Translations under genes and position numbers: made by a program | Notes under the pieces: model-generated | Databases searched by the model: none | Told to the model about the DNA's origin: nothing | The model's input: only the letters and a program-made list of their open reading frames with translations | Part shown: piece by piece, positions 1 through 9,719 of the stretch | How positions within the stretch are numbered: position 1 is the stretch's first letter | Layout of the letters: every line of letters starts with the position of its first letter | DNA from: Pseudomonas sp. GCEP-101 | GTDB taxonomy: Bacteria; Pseudomonadota; Gammaproteobacteria; Pseudomonadales; Pseudomonadaceae | NCBI RefSeq assembly: GCF_025133575.1 | Contig: NZ_CP104011.1 | Coordinates: 2,356,001 to 2,420,000, forward strand | Length of the DNA stretch: 64,000 bases | Direction: 5' to 3'

Positions 1-74
1 GCCGGACTATCCTTCCCCGCTCATGCATTGACGCGTCCGCTGCCCCGGAGCGGGCCGGGCGCATGGGGGACATC

Positions 75-848
75 ATGAATCGCACATTGCTGGCAGTCGC
101 CGCCCTGGCGGCCGGCGCCGGGCTCATCGGGTGCGCCGGCGCGCCATCGATGAGCTGGGAGCGGGTAGGGGATTCGGCGCAGCGCGCCGTGACCAGCGCC
201 GACGTCTGGGCTCCGGTGGCCGGCGCGGCGGTGATCGCCGCTGGCGGCTGGGACCACTCCTGGCAGAAATCGGCGAGCAACCACGACTGGTTCTTCGGCG
301 GCGACGCCAACCAGGCTGCCGACCGCATGCTCAACCTGGCCACCGGCCTGAGCGTCGTCACCGCCCTGGTGGCCGCTCCCAAGGACACGGGCAGCGAGGA
401 AACGTGGAGCTGGCGCGGGCGCAACCTGGCGCTGCTGACGGCGGACCGCTACGCGGTGACCGGCTTCGTCGAGGAGGCCAAGGAATGGTCCGGGCGCGAA
501 CGGCCGGACGGCATTCCCGACGACTCCTTCCCGTCCAAGCACACCGCCGTGACGGCCGTGCACACCAGCTTCACCCGCCGCAACCTGGACTACATCGACA
601 TGGACCCGACCTGGCGCTACACCGCCAAGGCCGGGCTCTACACCCTCGACGGGCTGACCGCGCTGTCACGCGTGGAAGGCGACAAGCACTATCCCACCGA
701 TGTGCTGGTGGGGATGGCGGTGGGCAACTTCTTCGCCAACTTCACCTACAACCTGTTCCTCGAGGGGCCGCCGAGCGAGCGCTACAACGTCGCGGTGGTG
801 CCCGAAACCGGCGGCGGCATGAGCCTGCGCGCAGCGATGCTGTTCTGA
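75..848 (+). CDS. PAP2-family phosphatase lipoprotein
   Basis: Probable membrane-anchored phosphatase of the PAP2 (type 2 phosphatidic acid phosphatase) superfamily, 257 residues. The three PAP2 signatures are visible: K136...R142-P143-region (KEWSGRERP), PSKH at about 153-156 (usual form PSGH, here Gly is Lys) and SRVEGDKHYPTD at about 198-209 with the catalytic His and Asp. The N-terminus has a hydrophobic signal and lipobox LIGC with Cys20, followed by Ala, so an outer-membrane lipoprotein is likely. I chose the ATG at 75 rather than 63 because it places the lipobox at normal distance and has a GGGGG stretch just upstream. Substrate (undecaprenyl pyrophosphate, phospholipid or other) cannot be read from sequence. 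Confidence 0.85.
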   Translation: MNRTLLAVAALAAGAGLIGCAGAPSMSWERVGDSAQRAVTSADVWAPVAGAAVIAAGGWDHSWQKSASNHDWFFGGDANQAADRMLNLATGLSVVTALVAAPKDTGSEETWSWRGRNLALLTADRYAVTGFVEEAKEWSGRERPDGIPDDSFPSKHTAVTAVHTSFTRRNLDYIDMDPTWRYTAKAGLYTLDGLTALSRVEGDKHYPTDVLVGMAVGNFFANFTYNLFLEGPPSERYNVAVVPETGGGMSLRAAMLF

Positions 849-910
849 AGTTGGCGTGGCGCCGGGAGCAGCGTCTAGTCTTCAGTGCTTCTCCCTGGAC
901 GACGCCCCCG

Positions 911-1645
911 ATGCCGCTGCGCGTGCTGCTGATCTTCCTGTTCCTGTGCATTGCCAGCGCGACACGGGCCGGGGAAGTGCTGCGCATCGCCGCCGACCGC
1001 TGGCCGCCCTATGCCGACCGCCAGTTGCCCGGCAACGGCGTGGCGGTGCACCTGGTGCAGACGGCGCTGCAGCGCGCCGGCTATGCCAGCGAATACATCG
1101 AGGTGCCCTGGCCGCGCGTGCTGCACGGGGTGGCCAATGGCGAATACGACCTGGTGGCGGACGCCTGGTATGCGCCCGAGCGCGAAGCCTTCGCCGTGTA
1201 CTCCGAGCCGTATCTGGTCAACCGTGTGCGCCTGATCAAGCGCCACGGCTCGCCGATCACCTTCAGCAAGCTGGCGGACCTCTACCCGTACCGCATCGCC
1301 ATGGTGCGCGGCTACGCCTATTCCGACGCCTTCAACAATGACCCGAAGCTGCAGCGGGTGGCGGTGTTCAGCTTCGTCAACGCGGCGCTGATGCTGCAGG
1401 CCGGGCGCGTGGACCTGACCCTGGAAGACGAGATCACCGCCCGCGTGCACTTCAACGGCGACCTGGCCGAACTCAAGGACCAGCTGGAATTCCTGCCGGT
1501 GCCGCTGACCGAGAACGGCCTGCACATCCTGGTCGGCCGGCATGTGCCGAATCACGCGGCGATCGTCACCGGGTTCAACAAGGCGATCCGCGAGATGCGC
1601 GAGGACGGCAGCTACGAGGCGCTGATGCGCGAGCATGGGTTGTAA
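911..1645 (+). CDS. Periplasmic amino-acid-type solute-binding protein (SBP_bac_3)
   Basis: 244-residue exported protein with a clear signal peptide (MPLRVLLIFLFLCIASATRA) followed by a family-3 solute-binding fold: LRIAADRWPPY at the mature N-terminus, a GEYDLVADAW segment in the first lobe and a C-terminal FNKAIREMREDGSYEALM helix typical of polar-amino-acid binding proteins. No permease or ATPase genes adjoin it, so it is an orphan binding protein, like many Pseudomonas paralogues; it could also act as a sensor. The reading frame stays open far upstream through the previous gene, but ATG 911 is the only start giving a signal peptide. Confidence 0.85.
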   Translation: MPLRVLLIFLFLCIASATRAGEVLRIAADRWPPYADRQLPGNGVAVHLVQTALQRAGYASEYIEVPWPRVLHGVANGEYDLVADAWYAPEREAFAVYSEPYLVNRVRLIKRHGSPITFSKLADLYPYRIAMVRGYAYSDAFNNDPKLQRVAVFSFVNAALMLQAGRVDLTLEDEITARVHFNGDLAELKDQLEFLPVPLTENGLHILVGRHVPNHAAIVTGFNKAIREMREDGSYEALMREHGL

Positions 1646-1653
1646 GGCTTTTC

Positions 1654-1729
1654 GTAGGAGCGAGCTTGCTCGCGAACCGCACTCGGTTGCCTCTGTTCAC
1701 GAGCAAGGGCTAGGTGCCCGGTCCTGCAG
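1654..1729. repeat. REP family A, variant right arm
   Basis: Left arm GTAGGAGCGAGCTTGCTCGC is intact; the right arm reads GTTCACGAGCAAGGGCTAGGTG..TCCTGC and carries extra bases around CTAG, resembling the interrupted right arms at 33208-33299 and 59641-59720. Lies between two convergent genes. Confidence 0.8.
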
Positions 1730-1738
1730 GAAGGCGCG

Positions 1739-3934
1739 TCAGGCGGCGTCGGCCTGCTCCGGGCCGATGTCCTTCTTCAGCAGGTGCGCGGCCAGGGTGC
1801 GCAGCGGGGTGAGCTGGCGGCAAATGAGCGCCAGTTGGGTCTGCACCAGACGGTGGGCGTCGTCCTGCTCCTCGGGCAGCTCTTCCAGGCGCTTGGCCAG
1901 GGCCTCTTCCGCGTCGCTGTAGATGTCCACCGGGCGCCGTTCGTTGAGGCGCGCGGCGATGTCGTCGAGGCTGTGGGTCAGGCGTTCGGCCGCCTCGGCG
2001 ATGAGCTCGTCGTTGACGTCCGGCGGCAGCTGGTGGCGGTGCGCGCCAAGGGCGGAAAGGTAGCTGAGCAGGGTGTGCGAGAGCACCAGGAAGCGGAAGC
2101 CGATCTCCGCGTCCTTCCGGAAGTGGCCGGGCTCCAGCAGCATGTTCGACAGCGTGGTGGAGAGCGTCGCGTCGGCGTTGTGCGCGTTGCGCCGGGCGGT
2201 GCGGTAGGCCAGGTCGTCGCGCTTGCCGTTGGCGTACTGCTGCATGATCTCGCGCAGGTAGCGGCTGTTGCAGGCCAGGGTGCCGCCGACCAGCCGGTGC
2301 AGGCTGCGCCCCTGCCAGTCGGGCAGCACCAGGAACACCGCGATGCCGGCGATCACGGCACCGAGCAGGGTATCGAACAGGCGCGGCAGGATCAGCCCGT
2401 AACCGTCGCCCACCTGGTTGAAGCAGAACAGCACCAGCAGCGTGATCGCCGCCGTCGCCAGGGTGTAGCGCGTGCTCCGCGTGGCGAAGAAGGCGACCCC
2501 CGCGACCACCGCCAGCAGCGACTGGATCAGCGGGTTGGGGAACAGGTCGATCAGCGCCCAGCCGGCCACCAGGCCGACCAGCGTGCCGAGGATCCGCTGC
2601 ACCAGGCGGATGCGCGTGGCGCCATAGTTCGGCTGGCAGACGAACACCGTGGTGAGCATGATCCAGTAGCCCTGGGTCGGGTGGATCAGGTGCAGCACCC
2701 CGTAGCCGGCGGCCAGCGCCAGCGACAGGCGCAGGGCATGGCGGAACAGCAGCGAGGTCGGCGAAATCTGCAGGCGGATGCGCTCCAGCGCATCTTTCAG
2801 GGAGCGCGGCGAGCGGTCCAGCAGGGTGCTGTCCTGCTCGTCGTCGAGCATGTCGGGGTTGCTCGCCCCCGTGAGCTTTCTATCCAGCGTGGTGAGGTTG
2901 GCCGCCAGCGCGCCGAGGGAGCGCAGCAGGCCGCGCCAGGCCGGGTTGCCCTGCTGGCGCAGGTAGTCCAGCGAGGCATTGAGGTCGGCCAGGGCCAGTT
3001 CGCTGTCGTTGTAGTCGAACGGCTGGCGCAGCTGGATCGCCTTCGCCAGCGCCTTGCAGGCCTTGCCCTGCTGGTTGAGCAGACGCTGGCAGCGGAACAG
3101 CACGTCGCTGTGGAAGAAGGCCTCGGCCAGCTGGTTGTACGGATAGTGCGAGGAGCTGGCGCGTTCGTGGACGTCCTGGGCGATGAAGTAGAGCTTCAGG
3201 TAGCGGCTGATCTTCGGGCTCGGGCGCCCGTGGGACAGGCGCGCGAGGATGGTTTCCTTGGCCTGGTTGAGCGCCACCACGACCCGCCCGTTCTGCCGCG
3301 CCAGGGCCAGGCGCTGGGCCTCGACGTCGAGCTGGCGCAGCGGCTCGAGCAGGGTCGACTTGATCTTCAGGTACTCGCCCAGCTCCAGGAACAGTTTGGC
3401 CAGGCTCTGCTGCACCGGCTGGTTGGCGAACAGCGCGTTCCACAGCACCGAAAGCAGGCCGTACCAGAGCGCGCCGGCGACCAGCAGCAGCGGCTCGCGC
3501 CAGAAGTCGGTGGGCGTGCCGCCGCGCTGGTCGACGCCGATCATGGTGTAGATCGACAGGATCAGGGTCGCCGAGGCAATGGCGGCGTAGCGCTCGCCCA
3601 GGGCGCCGAGCAGCGTCATGGCGAAGGTCGAGAGCGCAAGGCCGGCGACGAACAGCGGCGGATAGGGGAACAGCAGCTCCACGGCGAAGGCGGCGATGGT
3701 GAAGCACGCCAGGGTCACCAGCAGCGCCTGCAGCCGGCCCAGCCAGTGGTCGTCGGTTTCCGCCAGGGCGCTGGCGATGACGCCGAGGAACAGCGGGATC
3801 ACCAGCGCCGGCTGCCCTTGCAGCCAGCAGGCGAGCATGACCCCGCTGAGGGCGACGAACACCCGCAGGCTGTAGGCGAACTTGTCCAGCGCCCAGAGGC
3901 GCCGCAGAGACTGGAGCAGAGGGGAGGAGAACAT
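1739..3934 (-). CDS. yccS: YccS/FUSC-family inner-membrane protein
   Basis: 731-residue integral membrane protein of the YccS/YhfK (FUSC) family. The N-terminal half begins MFSSPLLQSLRRLWALDKFAYSLR and runs into a block of about six hydrophobic helices, followed by a long soluble region (about residues 170-390), a second membrane block (about 400-520, LRLSLALAAGYGVLHLIHP) and a cytosolic C-terminal domain. Length and architecture are those of YccS. Function in the family is not settled; aromatic acid efflux is known for the related AaeB. It converges on the binding-protein gene, with a REP between. Confidence 0.85.
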   Translation of the reverse strand: MFSSPLLQSLRRLWALDKFAYSLRVFVALSGVMLACWLQGQPALVIPLFLGVIASALAETDDHWLGRLQALLVTLACFTIAAFAVELLFPYPPLFVAGLALSTFAMTLLGALGERYAAIASATLILSIYTMIGVDQRGGTPTDFWREPLLLVAGALWYGLLSVLWNALFANQPVQQSLAKLFLELGEYLKIKSTLLEPLRQLDVEAQRLALARQNGRVVVALNQAKETILARLSHGRPSPKISRYLKLYFIAQDVHERASSSHYPYNQLAEAFFHSDVLFRCQRLLNQQGKACKALAKAIQLRQPFDYNDSELALADLNASLDYLRQQGNPAWRGLLRSLGALAANLTTLDRKLTGASNPDMLDDEQDSTLLDRSPRSLKDALERIRLQISPTSLLFRHALRLSLALAAGYGVLHLIHPTQGYWIMLTTVFVCQPNYGATRIRLVQRILGTLVGLVAGWALIDLFPNPLIQSLLAVVAGVAFFATRSTRYTLATAAITLLVLFCFNQVGDGYGLILPRLFDTLLGAVIAGIAVFLVLPDWQGRSLHRLVGGTLACNSRYLREIMQQYANGKRDDLAYRTARRNAHNADATLSTTLSNMLLEPGHFRKDAEIGFRFLVLSHTLLSYLSALGAHRHQLPPDVNDELIAEAAERLTHSLDDIAARLNERRPVDIYSDAEEALAKRLEELPEEQDDAHRLVQTQLALICRQLTPLRTLAAHLLKKDIGPEQADAA

Positions 3935-4027
3935 GCGCGTGCGGGACTTCCGTATGTCTGCTGCTCAGACTAGCGGAACGTCTGCCGCGCTGCTATCGCG
4001 AGCGCGACAGGTTGGATGTCGCCTGCG

Positions 4028-4097
4028 CAGGAGCGGACTTCGTCCGCGATAGATTCGCCTCGCGCCGGAGACCATCGCGGACGGAGTCCGCTCCTAC
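4028..4097. repeat. REP family B pair
   Basis: Inverted pair: CAGGAGCGGACTTCGTCCGC on the left and ATCGCGGACGGAGTCCGCTC on the right, separated by about 25 bases. Same family as 18726-18796, 19132-19202 and 21811-21881. Confidence 0.85.
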
Positions 4098-4151
4098 GCG
4101 AGCGGCAGCGCGAGCGCCAACCTGTGGGAGCGGCAGGGCGGGCACCAACCT

Positions 4152-4228
4152 GTAGGAGCGAGCTTGCTCGCGAACCGCCCCGTACTGGCGCTGCCGGATA
4201 GCCCGTTCGCGAGCAAGCTCGCTCCTAC
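4152..4228. repeat. REP family A pair
   Basis: GTAGGAGCGAGCTTGCTCGC left arm and GCGAGCAAGCTCGCTCCTAC right arm, about 30 bases apart, immediately after the dbpA 3' end. Confidence 0.9.
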
Positions 4229-4259
4229 AGGGCTACCTGATCGATCGCCTTGGGTGGGA

Positions 4260-5636
<1,377 letters not shown>

Positions 5637-5777
5637 GAAGGGAGCCCGGGTGAATCCATATGGCCGCGCAGTGTAGCAGGAAGAGCACCCTCAGCAGGGC
5701 TGAGAAGCCGATATGGCAAGGGTTTGAGGCCACTCGTCCGAATTTCCCGAAGTGCCGATAAACGGTTTTTTCAAGAG

Positions 5778-5798
5778 ATTCGCTTTCCGCGAATTTTT
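5778..5798 (+). promoter_or_regulatory. Small hairpin with T-run in the csp leader
   Basis: ATTCGC-TTTCC-GCGAAT followed by five T: a short intrinsic-terminator-like hairpin about 160 bases upstream of the csp start, within the 322-base dbpA-csp interval. It may be an attenuator in the long cold-shock leader. The rest of the interval shows no ORF of note. Confidence 0.35.
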
Positions 5799-5958
5799 GT
5801 CGTAGAGTTCCCGGACTGTGTTTGCATGGGTCGCCGTCGATCGTGACCTGATGCGGTCGGTTATTCCACCCCGTCCTGCTCGACTCCTTGTAACTCCTTG
5901 CAACTCAGTTCCTGGCCACTCGTGGCTAATTTTCAAAATATGTTCCAAGGAGAACACC

Positions 5959-6171
5959 ATGTCGAATCGTCAGAACGGCACCGTCAAGTGGTTCAACGAA
6001 ACCAAAGGCTACGGCTTCATTACCCCGGAAAGCGGCCCGGACGTATTCGTTCACTTCCGCGCTATCGAAGGTAACGGCTTCAAGACCCTGGCCGAAGGCC
6101 AGAAAGTCAGCTTCGAAGTCGTGCAGGGCCAGAAAGGCATGCAGGCCGAGCGCGTACAGGTGATCAACTAA
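5959..6171 (+). CDS. Cold-shock protein (CspA family)
   Basis: 70-residue single OB-fold cold-shock domain protein. RNP1 (KGYGFI) and RNP2 (VFVHF) nucleic-acid-binding motifs are intact, with the usual [16 protein letters not shown] start. Binds single-stranded RNA/DNA and melts RNA structure at low temperature or in growth transitions. The ATG is preceded by AAGGAG at 5947-5952. It has a long (over 250 b) non-coding leader, typical of csp genes, and its own terminator. Confidence 0.95.
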   Translation: MSNRQNGTVKWFNETKGYGFITPESGPDVFVHFRAIEGNGFKTLAEGQKVSFEVVQGQKGMQAERVQVIN

Positions 6172-6193
6172 GATCCCCTGGCGTCAGCCAAAG

Positions 6194-6224
6194 AACCCCG
6201 GGTGGAAACATCCGGGGTTTTTTA
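6194..6224 (+). terminator. Rho-independent terminator of csp
   Basis: AACCCCGG stem, 10-base loop, CCGGGGTT stem, then TTTTTT, 20 bases after the csp stop. Confidence 0.9.
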
Positions 6225-6276
6225 TTGCCTATGGCAATGCCACGTTACTGCCATCGAACTTCCGGAGCCGCCATCC

Positions 6277-6789
6277 ATGCCTTTTTCCGCCTTTCGCCTG
6301 CTGTTCGCCGGCCTGCTCGTGTCCGGCAGCGCCGTGGCCGCCGACGCGCCTGCGCAGCCCACGACCTGGGGCTGGGTCGAGACGCTCACGCTGATGCCCG
6401 AGCAGGCGCCCCTCAAGGCCAAGCTGGATACCGGCGCGCAGACCTCGGTGATGGATGCGCGCAACATCACCCGGATCAAGAAGAACGGCGAGCGCTGGGT
6501 GCAGTACGACGTGATGCTCACCGACCCGGCCACCGGCAAGGAGCAGCGCCTGCCTTTCGAGCGGCGCGTCGAGCGGGTGCTCAAGTTCAAGACCGAGGGC
6601 GGCGTCGAGCGCAGCCCGGTGGTGCTGATGGACGTGTGCCTGGGCGGCAAGGTCTACCGCGAGCAGTTCACCCTGCGTGACCGCCAGACCCTGGACTACC
6701 CGGTACTGCTCGGGCGTCGCACCCTGGAACACCTGGGCGCGGTGGACGCTTCGAAGACCCAGACCGTCGCGCCCACCTGCAAGCCCTGA
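6277..6789 (+). CDS. Retropepsin-like 'ATP-dependent zinc protease' family protein
   Basis: 170-residue exported protein of the COG4067/RimB-like retropepsin family. A signal peptide (MPFSAFRLLFAGLLVSGSAVAA) precedes the aspartic-protease signature LDTGAQTSVMDA (about residues 50-60). The C-terminal YPVLLGRRTLEHLGAVD block is the family's second conserved stretch. The active-site Asp is present; the zinc-protease name in databases is historical. A paralogue lies at 10755-11291. ATG 6277 is chosen for the signal peptide and the CGGAG upstream; the frame is open to 6202 through the csp terminator. Confidence 0.85.
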   Translation: MPFSAFRLLFAGLLVSGSAVAADAPAQPTTWGWVETLTLMPEQAPLKAKLDTGAQTSVMDARNITRIKKNGERWVQYDVMLTDPATGKEQRLPFERRVERVLKFKTEGGVERSPVVLMDVCLGGKVYREQFTLRDRQTLDYPVLLGRRTLEHLGAVDASKTQTVAPTCKP

Positions 6790-8226
6790 TCAGTGCTCCT
6801 CCACGCCATGCTCCGGTTCGACCCGGCGTGGCGTGGTGCGGCCGTCTTCGGCGTTGAGCTGGAAGAAGATCGCCGCCGCCAGCATCGAGAGAATGCCGAC
6901 GCTGAAGTAGGTGGCGTGGAAGGCTGACAGCACGTCGTCCTGCACGCTTTCCTGATCCCCGGTGAAGCCGCCCAGCAGCGCCGCCGCGCAGGCGATGCCC
7001 ATGCCGATGGACAGCTGCATGACCACCGACAGCAGGCTGTTGCCGGCGCTGGCATTGTCGTCGCGCAGGTCGATCAGGGTCAGGGTGTTCATCGCGGTGA
7101 ACTGCAGCGAGTTGATCCCGCCCAGCACCGCCAGTTGCACCAGCAGCAGGATGTACGAGGTGTTCTGGTCCACCAGCCCGAGGCTGGCGATCATCGCCCC
7201 CAGCAGCAGTGTGTTGCTCACCAGCAGCTTGCGGTAGCCGAACAGGTCCAGCAGCGGCCGGGCCAGCGACTTGATGACCATGGCCGACAGCGCCATCGGG
7301 ATCATCGTCATCCCCGCGCGCGAGGGCGAGAAGCCCAGGCCAACCTGCAGCAGCAGCGGCGTGAGGAAGGGCAGGGAGCCGCTGCCCAGGCGCGCGAACA
7401 GGTTGCCCAGCACCCCCACGGCGAAGGTGCGGGTGCGGAACAGCGCCGGCGGGAACAGGGGCGCCTCGATGCGCAGCGCGCGCAGCCAGTACGCCGCCAG
7501 CAGTACCAGCCCGCCCACCAGCAGCAGGACCACGCGCACGTGGGGCATGTGCAGTTCGCCCAGGCCCTCCAGGGCGATGGTGATCAGCACCATGGCGCCG
7601 CCAAACAGCAAAAAGCCGATCGAGTCGAAGCGCGTTGCGCGTACGCCGCGCAGGTCCGGCATCAGGCGCAGGGCCACGATGAAGCCGACCAGGCCCACCG
7701 GCAGGTTGATCAGGAAGATCCAGTGCCAGCTGGCGTACTCCACCAACCAGCCGCCCAGCGTCGGGCCGGCCAGCGGGCCGAGCAGGCCGGGGATGGTGAC
7801 GAAGCTGAGGATGCGCACCAGGTCCGTGCGCGGGTACACGCGCAGGATCACCAGGCGCCCGACCGGCATCATCAGCGCGCCGCCGATCCCCTGCACCACG
7901 CGGGCGGCGACCAGGGTGCCGAGGCTGGTGGACAGCGCACAGAGCAGCGAGCCCAGGCTGAACAGGAAGATCGCGAAGAGGAACACCCGGCGCGTGCCGA
8001 AGCGGTCGGAAATCCACCCGGAGGAGGGGATCAGCAGCGCCACGGTTAGCAGGTAGGCGATCACCACGCCCTGCATGCGCAGCGGGTCCTCTGCCAGGGA
8101 GCGGGCCATGCTCGGCAGCGCGGTGTTGAGGATGGTGCCGTCCAGGGCCTGCATGAAGAAGGCGATGGCCACCAGCCAGGGCAGCAGGCGGGCCACGCGG
8201 GGCGTGAGGATGAAGGGTTCGCTCAT
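6790..8226 (-). CDS. mdtD: MFS multidrug transporter, DHA2 family (MdtD-like)
   Basis: 478-residue 14-helix-type major facilitator. The DHA2 motif LDGTILNTALPSMARSL lies in helix 1, followed by the loop motif GWISDRFGTRRVF and motif C-like GPLAGPTLGGWLVEYASWHWIFLINLP. Best match by memory is MdtD, the inner-membrane efflux protein. Its stop codon directly abuts the stop of the convergent protease gene: TGATCA at 6787-6792 supplies both stops. Confidence 0.85.
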   Translation of the reverse strand: MSEPFILTPRVARLLPWLVAIAFFMQALDGTILNTALPSMARSLAEDPLRMQGVVIAYLLTVALLIPSSGWISDRFGTRRVFLFAIFLFSLGSLLCALSTSLGTLVAARVVQGIGGALMMPVGRLVILRVYPRTDLVRILSFVTIPGLLGPLAGPTLGGWLVEYASWHWIFLINLPVGLVGFIVALRLMPDLRGVRATRFDSIGFLLFGGAMVLITIALEGLGELHMPHVRVVLLLVGGLVLLAAYWLRALRIEAPLFPPALFRTRTFAVGVLGNLFARLGSGSLPFLTPLLLQVGLGFSPSRAGMTMIPMALSAMVIKSLARPLLDLFGYRKLLVSNTLLLGAMIASLGLVDQNTSYILLLVQLAVLGGINSLQFTAMNTLTLIDLRDDNASAGNSLLSVVMQLSIGMGIACAAALLGGFTGDQESVQDDVLSAFHATYFSVGILSMLAAAIFFQLNAEDGRTTPRRVEPEHGVEEH

Positions 8227-8360
8227 GGTCGGTCCGTCGGGCGGGGATGGCTCTAGCTTAGGGAAACTTTGGCGATTGCGGGAGAAATCGGTGCGCGTGA
8301 AGTACGACAGCGGCTGCGGAACCGTCCGATGTGATTGTTCCGAATGACCACGTCGCCCAC

Positions 8361-8385
8361 GGCGCCGGGGAAGTTCCCCGGCGCC
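8361..8385. repeat. 25-base perfect palindrome
   Basis: GGCGCCGGGGAA, one G, then TTCCCCGGCGCC: a 12-base perfect inverted repeat in the 287-base interval upstream of the DUF2780 pair. No T-run follows. Could be an operator or a cruciform/structural repeat. Confidence 0.6.
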
Positions 8386-8513
8386 ATCGGTGAACGGCGT
8401 CGCGTGGCGGCGCTGTGAACGCGCCGTGCTTTTCCCGGTTGTCGCCGGCCACGGCGGAACAACCCACCCGGCGCCCGGTCGATATGGCGTCCGGTATTCC
8501 CTTGGAGCCAGCG

Positions 8514-9056
8514 ATGTCCGTCAAACCCCGCGTCACCCTCGCACTGGCCGCCCTGCTGGCGGCTTCCTCCGCATTTGCCTTCAACCTGGGCGATGCCGCC
8601 AAGGCGGTGTCCGGCGCGACCGGCAACGACACCTCCCGCGTCGCCTCCACGCCGCAGACCAGCGGCCTGCTCGATGCCCTCACCGGCCAGCTCGGCGTCA
8701 GCGACGAACAGGCGCTCGGCGGCACCGGCGCACTGCTGGGCCTGGCGAAGAACAAGCTGAGCACCGCCGATTACTCACAATTGGCGAAGACCGTTCCCGG
8801 CCTCGACAAGCTCACCGGCAGCAACGCCCTGGGCGGTCTGGGCGGGCAGCTCGGCAATCTCGGCGGCGGCGCCGCAAGCGGCCTGCTGGGCAACGTCAGC
8901 AGCATGGGCGACGTGAACCAGGCCTTCGGCGCGCTGGGCATGGACCAGGGCATGACCGGCAAATTCTCCAGCGTGCTGCTCGATTACCTCGGCAAGCAGG
9001 GCCTGAACAGCAACCTGCTCGGCACCCTGGGCAGCCTCTGGGGCAGCGGCGCCTGA
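8514..9056 (+). CDS. DUF2780 exported protein, copy 1
   Basis: 180-residue protein with signal peptide (MSVKPRVTLALAALLAASSAFA) and a DUF2780 body: LTGQLGVSDEQALGGTGALLGLAKNKL, a Gly/Leu-rich middle (GGLGGQLGNLGGG) and FGALGMDQGMTGKFSSVLLDYL near the end. Function unknown; periplasmic or outer-membrane associated by inference. The next gene is a clear tandem paralogue. ATG 8514 chosen for the signal peptide and the GGAGCC upstream. Confidence 0.85.
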   Translation: MSVKPRVTLALAALLAASSAFAFNLGDAAKAVSGATGNDTSRVASTPQTSGLLDALTGQLGVSDEQALGGTGALLGLAKNKLSTADYSQLAKTVPGLDKLTGSNALGGLGGQLGNLGGGAASGLLGNVSSMGDVNQAFGALGMDQGMTGKFSSVLLDYLGKQGLNSNLLGTLGSLWGSGA

Positions 9057-9153
9057 TATCCGCCGGGCGGTGCGGAACCGCCGCACCGCGCCCCGGTCCT
9101 ATCGACGATCCGGCTCTGCCCTGGGGCCGGACAACCGCTTTCCGGAGCCGTCG

Positions 9154-9714
9154 ATGCCCACCCGTTCCGTCGTCTTCCTGGCCGCCTGCCTGGCCATCTC
9201 CCCCGTGTTCGCCGCCACCTTCACCGACACCAGCGAGCCCGTCGGGCAGACGCAGGAGGTGCCGCCAGCGGCCAACGTGTTGCTGGGCAACCTGACGCGG
9301 CAGCTGGGGGTGAGCGAGCAGCAGGCCATCGGCGGGACGGGCGCCCTGCTGGCCATGGCGATGAACAGCCTGAAGGACACCGACACCGCGCAGTTGCAGA
9401 AATCCCTGCCGAACCTCGACCAGCTCGCCGGCAACAGTTCGCTGGGCGACCTGGGCGGGGCGCTGGGCGGTTTCGGTGGGCTGGGCAACGCCGCGGCGCT
9501 GCTGGGCGGGATCAACAACCTGCAGGACGTCGACCAGATCTTCGGCGTGCTGGGCATGGACCAGTCGATGATCGGCCGCTTCGCCGGGGTGATCCTCGAC
9601 TACTTCACCGAGCAGGGCCTGAGCAACCAGTTGCTGGGCACGCTCGGCGGACTCTGGGGCACGCCCAAGGCCCCGCTGACGCCGGCTGCGCCGGTCGCCG
9701 GGCGGGGCGCGTAG
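9154..9714 (+). CDS. DUF2780 exported protein, copy 2
   Basis: 186-residue paralogue of the preceding gene, 97 bases downstream. Signal peptide MPTRSVVFLAACLAISPVFA, then LTRQLGVSEQQAIGGTGALLAMAMNSL and FGVLGMDQSMIGRFAGVILDYF align directly with copy 1. A proline/alanine-rich tail is added at the C-terminus. A GC-rich hairpin (about 9068-9088) lies between the copies. Function unknown; the pair is probably an old tandem duplication. Confidence 0.85.
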   Translation: MPTRSVVFLAACLAISPVFAATFTDTSEPVGQTQEVPPAANVLLGNLTRQLGVSEQQAIGGTGALLAMAMNSLKDTDTAQLQKSLPNLDQLAGNSSLGDLGGALGGFGGLGNAAALLGGINNLQDVDQIFGVLGMDQSMIGRFAGVILDYFTEQGLSNQLLGTLGGLWGTPKAPLTPAAPVAGRGA

Positions 9715-9719
9715 GCGCG

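Noticed and set aside
131..910. Frame open from 131 as a long N-terminal extension of the solute-binding protein
   Set aside because: It overlaps the PAP2 gene in another frame and is arginine-rich shadow sequence; ATG 911 gives a proper signal peptide.
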